A stretch of DNA of 22,194 nt from CAYSLC01 sp964431545 (GCA_964431545.1 CAYSLC010000076.1:1-22194); one strand, 5' to 3'; shown: positions 1 to 7,393, counted from the stretch's first letter. Numbers and translations: made by a program. The notes: generated by a model from the sequence alone, not told the origin.

Positions 1-6
1 TTGTAT

Positions 7-20
7 TTTATTGCTAAACA
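7..20 (+). repeat. Left terminal inverted repeat of the IS
   Basis: TTTATTGCTAAACA. The core TTGCTAAACA (11-20) is perfectly repeated in inverted orientation at 1619-1628, and matching continues outward by TTT. Inside the core, similarity fades after about six more partly matching positions. Confidence 0.65.
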
Positions 21-65
21 TGCTATATTTGGTCCCAAAAAACATTCACTCGGGAGGTGCATAGC

Positions 66-1432
66 ATGGCCACGAAAATCCAAGTCAAACACGGCGACGA
101 GAAGTTAACGAGCAACAGCGGATTGGCTATCGTTGGTGCCATCATCGATAAGACTGAATTAAAAAACCTGGTCAATGTGGATAACCCCGCTCTTACCCGA
201 GTTAACGGCCTGCCCAACGCCGACATTTTGACTTCGATGATCGGTCTCATTTCAATAGGAAAGCCAGATTTTGATGCAATAGAGGGTTTTCGAGAGGACA
301 TATTTTTCTTGACTGCCCTCTGGATAGTTGCCCTTCCAGCCCGTGTTTGCGCCAACGCTTGAACTCGATCGGAACGACCTACAACGATGTCATCAAGACG
401 GAAGCCATAAAGATAATCAAACGCTTTGCCCCCGCAATAAGCCCGATCAATACCGGCTGTGGGGCTTTCATCCCTCTCGATATCGATGTCAGCCCCTTCG
501 ATAACTCCAATACCAAAAAGCAAGGAGTTTCGAGAACTTACAAAGGCCATGATGGTTACGCCCCGATATTTGCATATCTCGGCACGGAAGGCTACTTGGT
601 CAATGCAGAACTTAGAGAAGGCAAACAGCATTGCCAGAAGGACACCCCCGAATTCATCCAAGAGACCATAGAGTTCGCCAGGCAAATCACCGACGACCCA
701 ATCTTGGTGCGCTTGGACTCCGGTAATGACAGCAAGGACAATTTTCCAGTCCTTAAACAGCCCGGTGTCGAATTCATCATCAAGCGCAATATTCGTCGTG
801 AACCGCGAGATCTGTGGATTGAAAGGGCAAAGGCAAGGGGTACAGAAATCCCTTGTCGCGAAGGAAAGCGCAGGTGGATTGGGAAAACCGTAACTGATAT
901 TAAAGGCTATCTGACTGATTTTCCAATTATTTTTGATGTTACGGAGAGAACAAGCCGTAAAGGCCAGCAACTTGTATTCCCCGAGTATGAGATCGATATG
1001 TATTGGTGCACCCTGGCCGACATGGATGAAAAGGAGGTTATTCATCTGTATCATGACCACGGAACGAGCGAACAGTTCCACTCCGAACTCAAAACCGATA
1101 TGGATATAGAGCGCCTTCCCAGTAGTCGGTTCACAACCAACAGCCTTATCCTGACTTTGGGCATGCTGTCGTATAACGTTTTGCGCATCATTGGTCAGCA
1201 TAGCTTGATTGAGGGTGAACAAGCTTCCCAAACGGTGAAAAGGATCTACCGGAAAAAGGTTTCCCGGCGTCGAATTCGAACTGTCATGCAGGACATGATC
1301 TACGTTGCCGGGCGGCTGATTCGAACGAGTAGAAACTGGTTTTTGTCCCTCGGAAGTCTCAACCCTTTCGCCGGGCTCTGGCAGAGGATTTATGACCTCT
1401 TCAGAACCGACGACCTCCCATTGGCCACCTAA
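66..1432 (+). pseudogene. IS1380-family transposase, frameshifted
   Basis: This DDE transposase would cut and rejoin the IS ends. The reading frame opens at ATG 66, preceded by a strong Shine-Dalgarno sequence (GGGAGG, 52-57, 8 nt spacing); a GTG at 57 lies inside that site and is a worse start. The first frame runs to a stop at 360-362. The rest is in the -1 frame: it becomes recognisable at about 323 (LDSCPSSPCLRQRLN) and continues to the stop at 1430-1432. The break therefore lies at about 318-326. The second part contains IS1380-like catalytic surroundings: LDIDVS (near 479), RLDSGNDS (Asp near 716) and HGTSEQFHSELKTD (Glu near 1070). Summed over both frames the length is about 455 residues, normal for the family. 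No classic slippery heptamer sits at the break, so I favour a mutation over programmed frameshifting. Confidence 0.8.
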
Positions 1433-1618
1433 CCTGAAGCAATTATTTGAATAAGTAAGATTGAACATATACCGGCTAACGTAAGCGGATAGGGAACCTA
1501 TATTGATTCGCTAGATTTCAGCGCAAAAATTGATATCAATTTCTCAAATTCCGGCCATTCACAACTAAAAACAGCGCTCTAAAATTGAGAAGAAAATATT
1601 AGCCAGGTCCCAATATCT

Positions 1619-1632
1619 TGTTTAGCAACAAA
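1619..1632 (-). repeat. Right terminal inverted repeat of the IS
   Basis: TGTTTAGCAACAAA, the inverted partner of the left end with one mismatch in 14. It lies about 190 bp downstream of the transposase stop codon. Confidence 0.65.
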
Positions 1633-1663
1633 TATGCCACGGATTCAGGATTATGTCTCTGCA

Positions 1664-1740
1664 GTCGGGTAACCGGGGGCCATTGCTGGCCCCCAGTCCC
1701 CTAAGAACCGGCCTTTCCCGCATATGTCGCGTACCGGTAC
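1664..1740 (-). other. Probable group II intron 3'-end remnant (domain VI, decayed domain V)
   Basis: Read on the minus strand, this stretch has the order expected at the end of a bacterial group II intron. First comes ATGCGGGAAAG with CCGGTTCTTAGGGG, resembling the GAAA-capped domain V and its GGTTC strand. A long hairpin follows (GGGGGCC-AGCAAT-GGCCCCC on that strand, stem 1675-1681/1688-1694). It closes with GTTACCCGAC, the usual intron terminus, with an adenine 7 nt from the end as the branch-point candidate. The 5' strand of domain V (GAGCC...) is not recognisable and no reverse transcriptase ORF is present, so this is a fragment. It begins 31 bp from the IS end. The assignment rests on remembered consensus, not a covariance search. 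Confidence 0.45.
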
Positions 1741-1819
1741 AATTTTCAACCCTTATCGGCTGCTGGCGGATCATTCGTAATTACATCGGGAAAAACATGA
1801 AATCCCCGCCAAGAACCCC

Positions 1820-3616
1820 TCACACGTCAAACGTCAACTCCCCCGGCCACTCCCGCTCATGGCCGTCCATGGGCCCCTTTTTGCAGGCATCGATCACCAC
1901 CCTGTGGCCACGGTACACCAGATCCCGCCCCGGATCGACATTGTTGAAAATCTTCCAGAGGATCAGGGAGTTGTCCGCCAGGTCGATCTCCCGGTCGAAG
2001 AGGATGATGATGTTGTAAGCATCCAGCTCCGCTAGGAAGAAGAGGGCGTCCGCGAAATGCCTTCCCCCCCGGTCGGCCCGCTTTTCCACGGTCACCCCCA
2101 TGATCCGGTTGGCCGGTGCGGAGGGATCGTCCAACGGGGTTTCGAGTTCGCGGCACGCGATCACGCCGGGGGCCTTGTTGCGCAGGGATTCCGTCAGGTG
2201 GGCGATCCCAGGGGCCGACTTCCGGGCGGGTGGCTGGGCCCTCGGCGGCTCCCCGGGAAAGCGCCGGGTGAGATCGAGGCCGATCTTGTTGCCGAAGTTG
2301 GCCATGGGGGAGGAGTGGTCGAGCACGTCGAGGACGCCCTTGGTGACGGTGACGTCCGACGTGATGTCGAAGGACGTCGCCAGCCGGCCGAGCACGGCCC
2401 CGGGATCCCCGGGATCGACATCGTCGTCCACCACGGCGATCGCCTTGCAGAAACTCATCTGCCCCTGTCCCCAGAGGCCGCTCATCACCTTCTGGGCGTG
2501 GCCCGGGTACTCCTTGAGGATCGACACCACCACGATGTTGTGGAAGACCCCCTCCCAGGGGAACCAGTAGTCCCGCACCTCTGGAAAGACCGTCTGGAGC
2601 ATGGGCAGGAAGAGCCGTTCGGTCGCCTTGGCCAGGTAGCAGTCCTCCATGGGCGGCCGGCCCACCAGGGTGGCGTTGTAGACCGGGTTCCGGCGGTGGG
2701 TGACGGCGGTGACGTGGAAGACCGGATAGTCGTCCGCCAGGGAGTAGTAGCCGGTATGGTCGCCGAAGGGCCCCTCCCGGCGCAGCTCCCCCGGGTCCAC
2801 GTACCCCTCCAGGACGAACTCCGCCTCCGCCGGCACCGACAGGTCCACGGTGACGCATTTGGCCAGGGGGACCGGCCGCTTCCGGATGAACCCCGCCAGC
2901 ATCATCTCGTCGAGCCCCCGGGGCATGGGGGCCGTGGCCGCGTAGATGGTGGCCGGATCGGCGCCGATGGCCACCGCCACCGGCATCCGCTTTCCGGCCC
3001 GGACGTACTCGTTGTAATAGTGGGAGCCGTCCTTGTGGATGTGCCAGTGCATCCCGGTGGTGTTCCGGTCGAAGACCTGCATCCGGTACATCCCCACGTT
3101 CCGCCGTCCGGTGGAGAGGCTCCGGGTGAAGACCAGGGGCAGGGTGATGAAGGGGCCCGCGTCCTTGGGCCAGCACTTGAGCACCGGCAGGGCCGACAGG
3201 TCCACGGCGTCGCCCTTCAGGACCACCTCCTGGCACGGGGGACGGGACTTGGGGGACCGGGGGAAGAACCGGGTCACGTCGATGGCCTTGGGGATCGCGC
3301 CGAAGGCCTCCTTCAGGCTGGTGGGGGGGGCGAACTCGATGTACTCCCGGATCCGGTCGGCCAGCCGGTCCAGGTGATCGACGCCCAACGCCATGCAGAT
3401 CCGGCGGGGGCTGCCGAAGAGGTTGGTGGCCACGGGAAAGGCGGAGTTCTCCACATTGGCGAAGAGCAGCCCCTTGCCTCCCCGGGGGCTCTTGGACTCG
3501 GCGTCGGTGATCCGGCTGATCTCGATTTCCGGGGAGACCTTACGGTCGATGCGCTGGAGTTCGCCGGCCCGATCGAGGGCCGCCAGGAATTCTCCCAGGT
3601 TTTTGTAGCAGGTCAT
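1820..3616 (-). CDS. ubiD: UbiD-family decarboxylase (MqnL-like)
   Basis: A prenyl-FMN-dependent decarboxylase of 598 residues. It removes a carboxylate from an aromatic or unsaturated acid, most likely the prenylated dihydroxynaphthoate of the futalosine menaquinone route. Family signatures are clear: NVGMYRMQ (173-180), GMHWHIHKDG (188-197) supplying metal/cofactor ligands, and RREGPFGDHTGYY (279-291). By position R178, E281 and D286 match the catalytic Arg-Glu-Glu/Asp set of UbiD/FDC enzymes. It is about 100 residues longer than E. coli UbiD; forms near 600 residues occur in bacteria using futalosine. ATG 3616 has a GGAG ribosome site 8 nt upstream. It is the last gene of the operon, 21 bp after ubiX, whose product makes its cofactor. 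The substrate is inferred from context. Confidence 0.93.
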   Translation of the reverse strand: MTCYKNLGEFLAALDRAGELQRIDRKVSPEIEISRITDAESKSPRGGKGLLFANVENSAFPVATNLFGSPRRICMALGVDHLDRLADRIREYIEFAPPTSLKEAFGAIPKAIDVTRFFPRSPKSRPPCQEVVLKGDAVDLSALPVLKCWPKDAGPFITLPLVFTRSLSTGRRNVGMYRMQVFDRNTTGMHWHIHKDGSHYYNEYVRAGKRMPVAVAIGADPATIYAATAPMPRGLDEMMLAGFIRKRPVPLAKCVTVDLSVPAEAEFVLEGYVDPGELRREGPFGDHTGYYSLADDYPVFHVTAVTHRRNPVYNATLVGRPPMEDCYLAKATERLFLPMLQTVFPEVRDYWFPWEGVFHNIVVVSILKEYPGHAQKVMSGLWGQGQMSFCKAIAVVDDDVDPGDPGAVLGRLATSFDITSDVTVTKGVLDVLDHSSPMANFGNKIGLDLTRRFPGEPPRAQPPARKSAPGIAHLTESLRNKAPGVIACRELETPLDDPSAPANRIMGVTVEKRADRGGRHFADALFFLAELDAYNIIILFDREIDLADNSLILWKIFNNVDPGRDLVYRGHRVVIDACKKGPMDGHEREWPGELTFDV

Positions 3617-3637
3617 AGGGGTTCTCCGGAGTCGGGT

Positions 3638-4282
3638 TCAGGTGTCGATGCCCCACCGGCGGGTCACCTGGTGGTCGATCCCCAGGTGATCCAGGACCCG
3701 GCCCACCACCGTGTCCACCAGCTCCTCCACCGTCGACGGGCCGGCGTAGAAGCCGGGGCAGGCCGGCAGGATGATCGCCCCGGCCAGGGCCGCCCGGCGC
3801 ATGTTCTCGATGTGGACCAGGTTCAGGGGGGTCTCCCGGACGGCGAGGATCAGGGGCCGCTTCTCCTTGAGGCAGACATCGGCGGCCCGGCCGATCAGAT
3901 CGTCGGCGATCCCCGAGGCCACCGTCCCCAGGGTCTTCATGGAGCAGGGGACCACCGCCATCCCGTTGTGGGGGAACGACCCGCTGGCCGGGGGCGCGAA
4001 GAGATCGTCCGGGCCGTGCTCCGTCAGTTCGGCCTCCGGGTGGAACGCGACGCCCCGGTCCCGGAGAAAGGCGCGGAAATCCTTTCCCGGAAAGTCGGTC
4101 TCGTGGGCCATCACCGCCCGTCCGGCCCTGGAGATCACCAGGTGGAGGGAGACGGGCCGGCGGACCAGGTGCTCCACCAGCCGGACGGCGTAGATGGACC
4201 CCGACGCCCCGCAGACGGCGACCACCAGGGTCGGCCGGTCCCCATCGTCTGTCGCCGGGGGGCCCTCGGGGGTCAGAGCCAT
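3638..4282 (-). CDS. ubiX: UbiX flavin prenyltransferase (MqnM-like)
   Basis: The enzyme attaches dimethylallyl phosphate to reduced FMN, giving the prenylated FMN cofactor used by UbiD. The 214-residue protein has the Rossmann-like start VVAVCGASGSIYAVRLVEHL (20-39), the SRAGR segment, PCSMKTLGTVASGIADDLIGRAADV and LAVRETPLNLVHIENM, all family hallmarks. The chosen ATG at 4282 overlaps the end of the prenyltransferase gene by 10 bp, pointing to translational coupling. The open frame continues upstream to about 5137, but that part is antisense-type low-complexity Pro/Arg sequence in a different frame of ubiA and is not coding. ubiD follows 21 bp later. Confidence 0.93.
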   Translation of the reverse strand: MALTPEGPPATDDGDRPTLVVAVCGASGSIYAVRLVEHLVRRPVSLHLVISRAGRAVMAHETDFPGKDFRAFLRDRGVAFHPEAELTEHGPDDLFAPPASGSFPHNGMAVVPCSMKTLGTVASGIADDLIGRAADVCLKEKRPLILAVRETPLNLVHIENMRRAALAGAIILPACPGFYAGPSTVEELVDTVVGRVLDHLGIDHQVTRRWGIDT

Positions 4283-5193
4283 CGCCGGACCATCTCGTCG
4301 GCCAGGATCCCGGCGAACAGGGCGGCCGAGACGAGGCTGTTGACGTGGAAGAAGGCGATGTCGATCCGGCTCAAGTCCTCCGGCTTCACCAGCCGGTGCT
4401 CCAGGACCAGGAGCCCGCCGATCAAAAGGATGGTTCCTGTGAAGACCGGGGTGAGATCGAACGCCGCGTGGAGGGCCAAAAGGGCGGCCATGGTGACGGC
4501 GTGGAGAAGGCGGGCCAGGTTGAGGGCCGTCCCCACGCCGAACCGGGCCGGGATGGAGCACAACCCCTCCCGGCAGTCGAACTCGGCGTCCTGGCAGGCG
4601 TAGAGGATGTCGAAGCCGGCGATGTAGGTCATCAGGGCCAGGCAGAGGAAAAGGATCTCCGGGTGGAATCCGCCGGTCACGGCGATCCACGCCCCGGCCG
4701 GGGCCAGGGAGATGGCGAAGCCCAGATAGAGGTGGGCGAGCCAGGTGAACCGCTTGGTGTAGGAATAGAGAAAGAGGATCAGCAGCACCGGGACCGAGAG
4801 GTAGAGGCAGAGCCGGCCCAGCAGGGCCGCCGATGCGATGAAGAGGGCGGCCGAGGCGGCCACGAAGATCCGGGCCGCCCCCGGGGTGAGTTGCCCCGAC
4901 GGGATCTCCCGGCCGGCGGTCCTCGGGTTCCGGGCGTCGATGGCCGCGTCGATGATCCGGTTGAACCCCATGGCGGCGGACCGGGCCCCCACCATGGCCA
5001 GGAGGAGCCAGAGGAGGGTCTCCGGGGTCAGCGGGTGGCGGCGCTGGGCCAGGACCACGGCGGATAGGGCGAAGGGGAGGGCGAAGATGGTGTGGGAGAA
5101 CTTGATCATCCGGCCGTAGGTCCGGATCCGGTCCCACAGGCCCGGGGCCCGGCCCCGCCCCAGGGCGTGGCCGTCCGAGAGCCCCCGTATCAC
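4273..5193 (-). CDS. ubiA: UbiA-family prenyltransferase (MqnP-like)
   Basis: An integral-membrane aromatic prenyltransferase of 306 residues that joins a polyprenyl diphosphate to an aromatic acid. The first Asp-rich motif is GFNRIIDAAIDARNPRT (N78, D82, D86) and the second is ACQDAEFDCREG (D202, D206); both bind the Mg-diphosphate. Hydrophobic segments are spread along the chain, as expected for the 8-9 helix fold. The GFNR...NPRTAGREIPSG form is typical of the futalosine-pathway enzyme MqnP rather than of octaprenyl ubiquinone enzymes. The start is a GTG at 5193 overlapping the upstream stop as GTGA; the longer frame reaching 6150 is a shadow of the radical SAM gene. Hydroxynaphthoate as substrate is inferred from the ubiX-ubiD neighbours. 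Confidence 0.9.
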   Translation of the reverse strand: MIRGLSDGHALGRGRAPGLWDRIRTYGRMIKFSHTIFALPFALSAVVLAQRRHPLTPETLLWLLLAMVGARSAAMGFNRIIDAAIDARNPRTAGREIPSGQLTPGAARIFVAASAALFIASAALLGRLCLYLSVPVLLILFLYSYTKRFTWLAHLYLGFAISLAPAGAWIAVTGGFHPEILFLCLALMTYIAGFDILYACQDAEFDCREGLCSIPARFGVGTALNLARLLHAVTMAALLALHAAFDLTPVFTGTILLIGGLLVLEHRLVKPEDLSRIDIAFFHVNSLVSAALFAGILADEMVRRWL

Positions 5194-6215
5194 ATCCCCA
5201 CCCCGTCGATGGCGGCCGCGCAGTCGGGGCACCGACCGTCCGTGATCCGGTTCTTCCGGATGGAGAAGCCCCACCGCTCGATGAGGGGGGTTCCGCAGCC
5301 GTAACAGTAGGTGGACTCCCCCTTCTCGCCGGGGACGTTGCCGGTGTAGACGTACCGGAGCCCGGCCTCCATTCCGATCCGGCGGGCCTCCACCAGGGTC
5401 TCCACCGGGGTGGCGGGCCGATCGGTGAGCTTGTAGGTGGGGTGGAACCGGCTGATGTGCCACGGCGTCTCCGGCCCCAGGTCGTCGGCGATGAAGCGGG
5501 CCAGGCGGCCCAGTTCCTCCCGGTCGTCGTTTAGGCCGGGGATGATCAGGGTGGTGATCTCCACCAGGATCCCCTTGGCCTTCATCCCCTTGAGGGTCTC
5601 CTTGACCGGTTCGATTCTGGCGCCGCAGTATTTCTTGTAGAAATCGTCGGTGAACGCCTTGAGGTCGACATTGGCGCCGTCCAGGTAGGGGGAGACCATC
5701 TCCAGGGCCTCCGGCGCCATATAGCCGTTGGTGACGAAGACGTTCTTGATCCCCGCCTCCCGGGCCAGCTTGGCCGTCTCCAGGGCGAACTCGAAGTAGA
5801 TGGTCGGCTCGGTGTAGGTGTAGGCGATGGACCGGCAGTCGCCCCGTTTGGCTCCCCGGACCACCTCCTCGGGGGAATAGACGTCCCCCACGATCATCCC
5901 CTGCCGGTCCTCGGGCATCTGGGCGATGTCGGCGTTCTGGCAGAAGCGGCACTTGAAGTTGCACCCCACCGTGGCCACCGAATAGGAGAGGCTGCCGGGG
6001 ATCATGTGGAACAGCGGCTTCTTCTCGATGGGGTCGATGTTCTGGGCGATGAGGCGGCCGTAGACCAGGGTGTCGAGCCGGCCGCCGCTGTTCTCCCGAA
6101 CGCCGCAGATGCCCCGCCGGCCGTCCTTGATCACGCACCGTTGGTTGCACAGGTTACACTTGACCGTCTTCTCCTTCAAAGGCTCGTAGAGATACGCTTC
6201 CGTCTTACCGTCCAT
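5190..6215 (-). CDS. amrS: AmmeMemoRadiSam system radical SAM enzyme, cytoplasmic copy
   Basis: A radical SAM protein of 341 residues. The cluster-binding motif is CNFKCRFC (C85, C89, C92) in the context VGCNFKCRFCQN. There are extra Cys groups at the N-terminus (CNLCNQRC, 20-27) and C-terminus (CYGCG and CPDC), which probably bind further metal or another cluster. Other family marks are DPIEKKPLFH, YTYTEPTIYFEF, NVDLKAFTDDFY and RFHPTYK. This matches the AmmeMemoSam_rS family, which co-occurs with AMMECR1 and Memo; as far as I know its reaction is not firmly established. There is no signal peptide, unlike the homologue at 8909. It overlaps the methyltransferase by 11 bp and the prenyltransferase by 4 bp, so it is cotranslated with the quinone-type genes. 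Confidence 0.9.
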   Translation of the reverse strand: MDGKTEAYLYEPLKEKTVKCNLCNQRCVIKDGRRGICGVRENSGGRLDTLVYGRLIAQNIDPIEKKPLFHMIPGSLSYSVATVGCNFKCRFCQNADIAQMPEDRQGMIVGDVYSPEEVVRGAKRGDCRSIAYTYTEPTIYFEFALETAKLAREAGIKNVFVTNGYMAPEALEMVSPYLDGANVDLKAFTDDFYKKYCGARIEPVKETLKGMKAKGILVEITTLIIPGLNDDREELGRLARFIADDLGPETPWHISRFHPTYKLTDRPATPVETLVEARRIGMEAGLRYVYTGNVPGEKGESTYCYGCGTPLIERWGFSIRKNRITDGRCPDCAAAIDGVGM

Positions 6216-7056
6216 TGTTCTCCTCGCTCAGGCTTCCGATGCTTCCGATGCTTCCATCGACGCTGCCGCTGATGCCCCCTTCGCCGCCTCCGTTGAGGCG
6301 CCCCAGGTACCCGGCCACGATGGAGGCGGGCGGCGCTTGGGGGTGGGCGGTCAGCTCCAGGGGGCGGGCCCTGAACCGGGGGAAAAGGGTCACCGCCATG
6401 GCGGTGAAGGCGCCGAAGGGCAGGTTCCGGACCAGGTCGGATTGTTCCATTCGCCGGGTGATCCACCCCGGCCGCGACGGGAGCTGCCCCACCGTCTTCC
6501 AGGAGACGGGCACCTCCCCCATGAGGGACCGGATCAGCTGCTTGAGGTCCCAGATGCTGAAGAACCGGGCGTGTTCGTAGACGGTCCGGGTGAACATCCG
6601 TTTGACCCGCAGACCGCTCCCCTTCAGGGAATGGGGGTTCTCCACGCCGATGAAGAGCAGGTATTTGGTCACCCGGCACGCCTCGGCCAGGGCCTTCTCC
6701 GGGTCGTCCACGAACTCCAGGGTCCGGATGAGACAGCCGTAGTGGAACGCGTTGTCCTCGAAGGGGAGATCCTCGGCGGCCCCCTGATGGAGATCGGCCC
6801 GGGGGCCGAGCTTCTCCCTGGCCCGGTCGAGCATCGGGGCGGAGGGGTCGATGCCGGTGACCTCCACCCCCAGCTCCATGAAGGGCAGGAGGGTATCCCC
6901 GGCTCCGCAGCCGATGTCCAGAAGGCTCTCCCGCCGTCTGGGCTGGATCATGTCCACCATGAGGACGTTCTCCAACTCCGCCGCCATGCGCCTGCACGGC
7001 CGGCGTCCCCATTCCTCCCACTTCCTTGCATCCTGTGCGGTGTACACGTAACCCAT
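6205..7056 (-). CDS. Class I SAM-dependent methyltransferase
   Basis: A methyltransferase of 283 residues with motif I SLLDIGCGAGDTLL (44-57), the acidic end of strand 2 at GVEVTGIDPSAPML (63-76) and LPFEDNAFHYGCLIRTLEFV as the post-II/III region. The substrate is unknown. It is first in the operon with ubiA-ubiX-ubiD, so a quinone or lipid methylation role is possible, but it lacks features that would let me call it UbiE/MenG. I start it at ATG 7056 (MGYVYTAQDARKWEEW): a sigma-70-like promoter ends 7 nt upstream, and the alternative TTG at 7092 lies within that promoter's -35 box. The C-terminal tail (GGGEGGISGSVDGSIGSIGS) is low-complexity and partly encoded by a 9-bp tandem repeat. Confidence 0.8.
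   Translation of the reverse strand: MGYVYTAQDARKWEEWGRRPCRRMAAELENVLMVDMIQPRRRESLLDIGCGAGDTLLPFMELGVEVTGIDPSAPMLDRAREKLGPRADLHQGAAEDLPFEDNAFHYGCLIRTLEFVDDPEKALAEACRVTKYLLFIGVENPHSLKGSGLRVKRMFTRTVYEHARFFSIWDLKQLIRSLMGEVPVSWKTVGQLPSRPGWITRRMEQSDLVRNLPFGAFTAMAVTLFPRFRARPLELTAHPQAPPASIVAGYLGRLNGGGEGGISGSVDGSIGSIGSLSEENNGR
6232..6258 (-). repeat. 9-bp tandem repeat in the methyltransferase tail
   Basis: Three consecutive units of GCTTCCGAT (the third is GCTTCCATC) encode the Gly-Ser-Ile-like repeats at the C-terminus. The repeat lies just upstream of the next gene's start, so copy-number change would alter only the tail and the overlap region. Confidence 0.6.
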
Positions 7057-7063
7057 GGAGTGC

Positions 7064-7092
7064 AATGTAAAGATAAAAACGGATTTTATCAA
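7064..7092 (-). promoter_or_regulatory. Sigma-70-like promoter for the methyltransferase-ubiD operon
   Basis: On the minus strand TTGATA (7092-7087) is followed after 17 bp by TACATT (7069-7064). The start point predicted 6-8 nt downstream coincides with the ATG at 7056, so the transcript would be nearly or fully leaderless. No Shine-Dalgarno sequence is visible before that ATG, which agrees. The A+T-rich stretch stands out sharply from the surrounding GC-rich DNA. Confidence 0.55.
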
Positions 7093-7153
7093 GGAAAACC
7101 TGCCCCGGCGCCATCGTGTCCACAGGGGGCTTCGGCGGGATGGCGGGGCAACC

Positions 7154-7181
7154 GGTGGGCAACGCTTCGCTTTTGCCCACC
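7154..7181. repeat. 9-bp perfect inverted repeat
   Basis: GGTGGGCAA (7154-7162), a 10-nt spacer, then TTGCCCACC (7173-7181). It lies between the two divergent promoters. Nothing like a T-run follows on either strand, so it is more likely a dispersed extragenic palindrome or protein-binding site than a terminator. Confidence 0.6.
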
Positions 7182-7189
7182 CGACCTTC

Positions 7190-7225
7190 GGGGACTTGGG
7201 CGGGGACTTGGGCGGGGACTTGGGA
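7190..7225. repeat. Three tandem copies of a 12-bp unit
   Basis: GGGGACTTGGGC occurs at 7190-7201 and 7202-7213, with a third copy at 7214-7225 ending in A. It ends 7 bp before the -35 box of the plus-strand promoter. That position would suit repeated binding of an activator, but slippage-prone simple sequence is an equally good explanation. Confidence 0.75.
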
Positions 7226-7232
7226 GGGGCGC

Positions 7233-7261
7233 TTGACAGGATACCCGGTTTCTTCTATTTT
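7233..7261 (+). promoter_or_regulatory. Sigma-70-like promoter for the memo-AMMECR1 operon
   Basis: A perfect -35 box TTGACA (7233-7238), a 17-bp spacer and TATTTT (7256-7261, four of six consensus bases). It leaves a leader of about 125 nt before the start codon at 7394. The leader contains two small hairpins. No equally good promoter was noticed before the following five genes, so this one may drive all six. Confidence 0.6.
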
Positions 7262-7275
7262 TATCCAAGAAAAAA

Positions 7276-7368
7276 GCGGACATATCCGCGTCCACGATCT
7301 CCCCGAACTTCGGTGTTTCTTCGACGCCGCAGAGGTCTGAATCGACAGCTATCCGGAGAAAATCCGGA
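7276..7368 (+). other. 5' leader with two small hairpins
   Basis: The first is GCGGA-CATA-TCCGC at 7276-7289. The second is TCCGGA-GAAAA-TCCGGA at 7352-7368, ending 25 nt before the start codon. Neither has a T-run, and I recognise no known riboswitch class. The leader may fold, but function is not supported. Confidence 0.3.
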
Positions 7369-7393
7369 CACCCCGGAACAAAAGGCAGCCATC

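Larger units (their letters stand above)
7..1632 (+). mobile_element. IS1380-family insertion sequence
   Basis: The element is defined by imperfect terminal inverted repeats of about 14 bp (TTTATTGCTAAACA at the left, its complement TGTTTAGCAACAAA at the right; 13 of 14 match) enclosing one IS1380-type transposase. The length of about 1.6 kb suits the family. Base composition is clearly poorer in G+C than the flanking chromosome, which fits recent arrival. I could not find a target-site duplication: only six bases lie left of the proposed end, and they do not match the right flank. The true outer ends may therefore be a few bases off. The transposase is frameshifted, so this copy is probably not autonomous. 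Confidence 0.75.

Noticed and set aside
23..1468. Long minus-strand open frame of 481 residues opposite the transposase
   Set aside because: It is fully antisense to clear IS1380 catalytic motifs, has no recognisable domain, and is explained by the codon bias of the sense gene.
1675..1694. GGGGGCC/GGCCCCC hairpin as a transcription terminator for the transposase or ubiD
   Set aside because: There is no T-run on either strand, and it fits better as domain VI of a group II intron remnant.
1653..2018. 121-residue plus-strand ORF after the IS
   Set aside because: It spans the intron-like remnant and the antisense end of ubiD, with no ribosome site and no recognisable sequence.
2057..4603. 848-residue plus-strand frame across ubiD and ubiX
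   Set aside because: It is rich in Gly, His, Asp, Val and Arg with no motif, the usual mirror of a GC-rich gene; the minus strand encodes UbiD and UbiX unmistakably.
3638..5137. A 499-residue extended UbiX
   Set aside because: The upstream part is Pro/Arg/Gly-rich frame shadow of the prenyltransferase gene; UbiX homologues begin near ATG 4282.
4273..6150. A 625-residue fusion of an unknown N-terminus with the prenyltransferase
   Set aside because: Everything before residue 319 is the radical SAM gene read in another frame; the GTG at 5193 with the GTGA overlap is the natural start.
7190..7225. Tandem repeat as a CRISPR or integron-like array
   Set aside because: The units are contiguous 12-mers without spacers.
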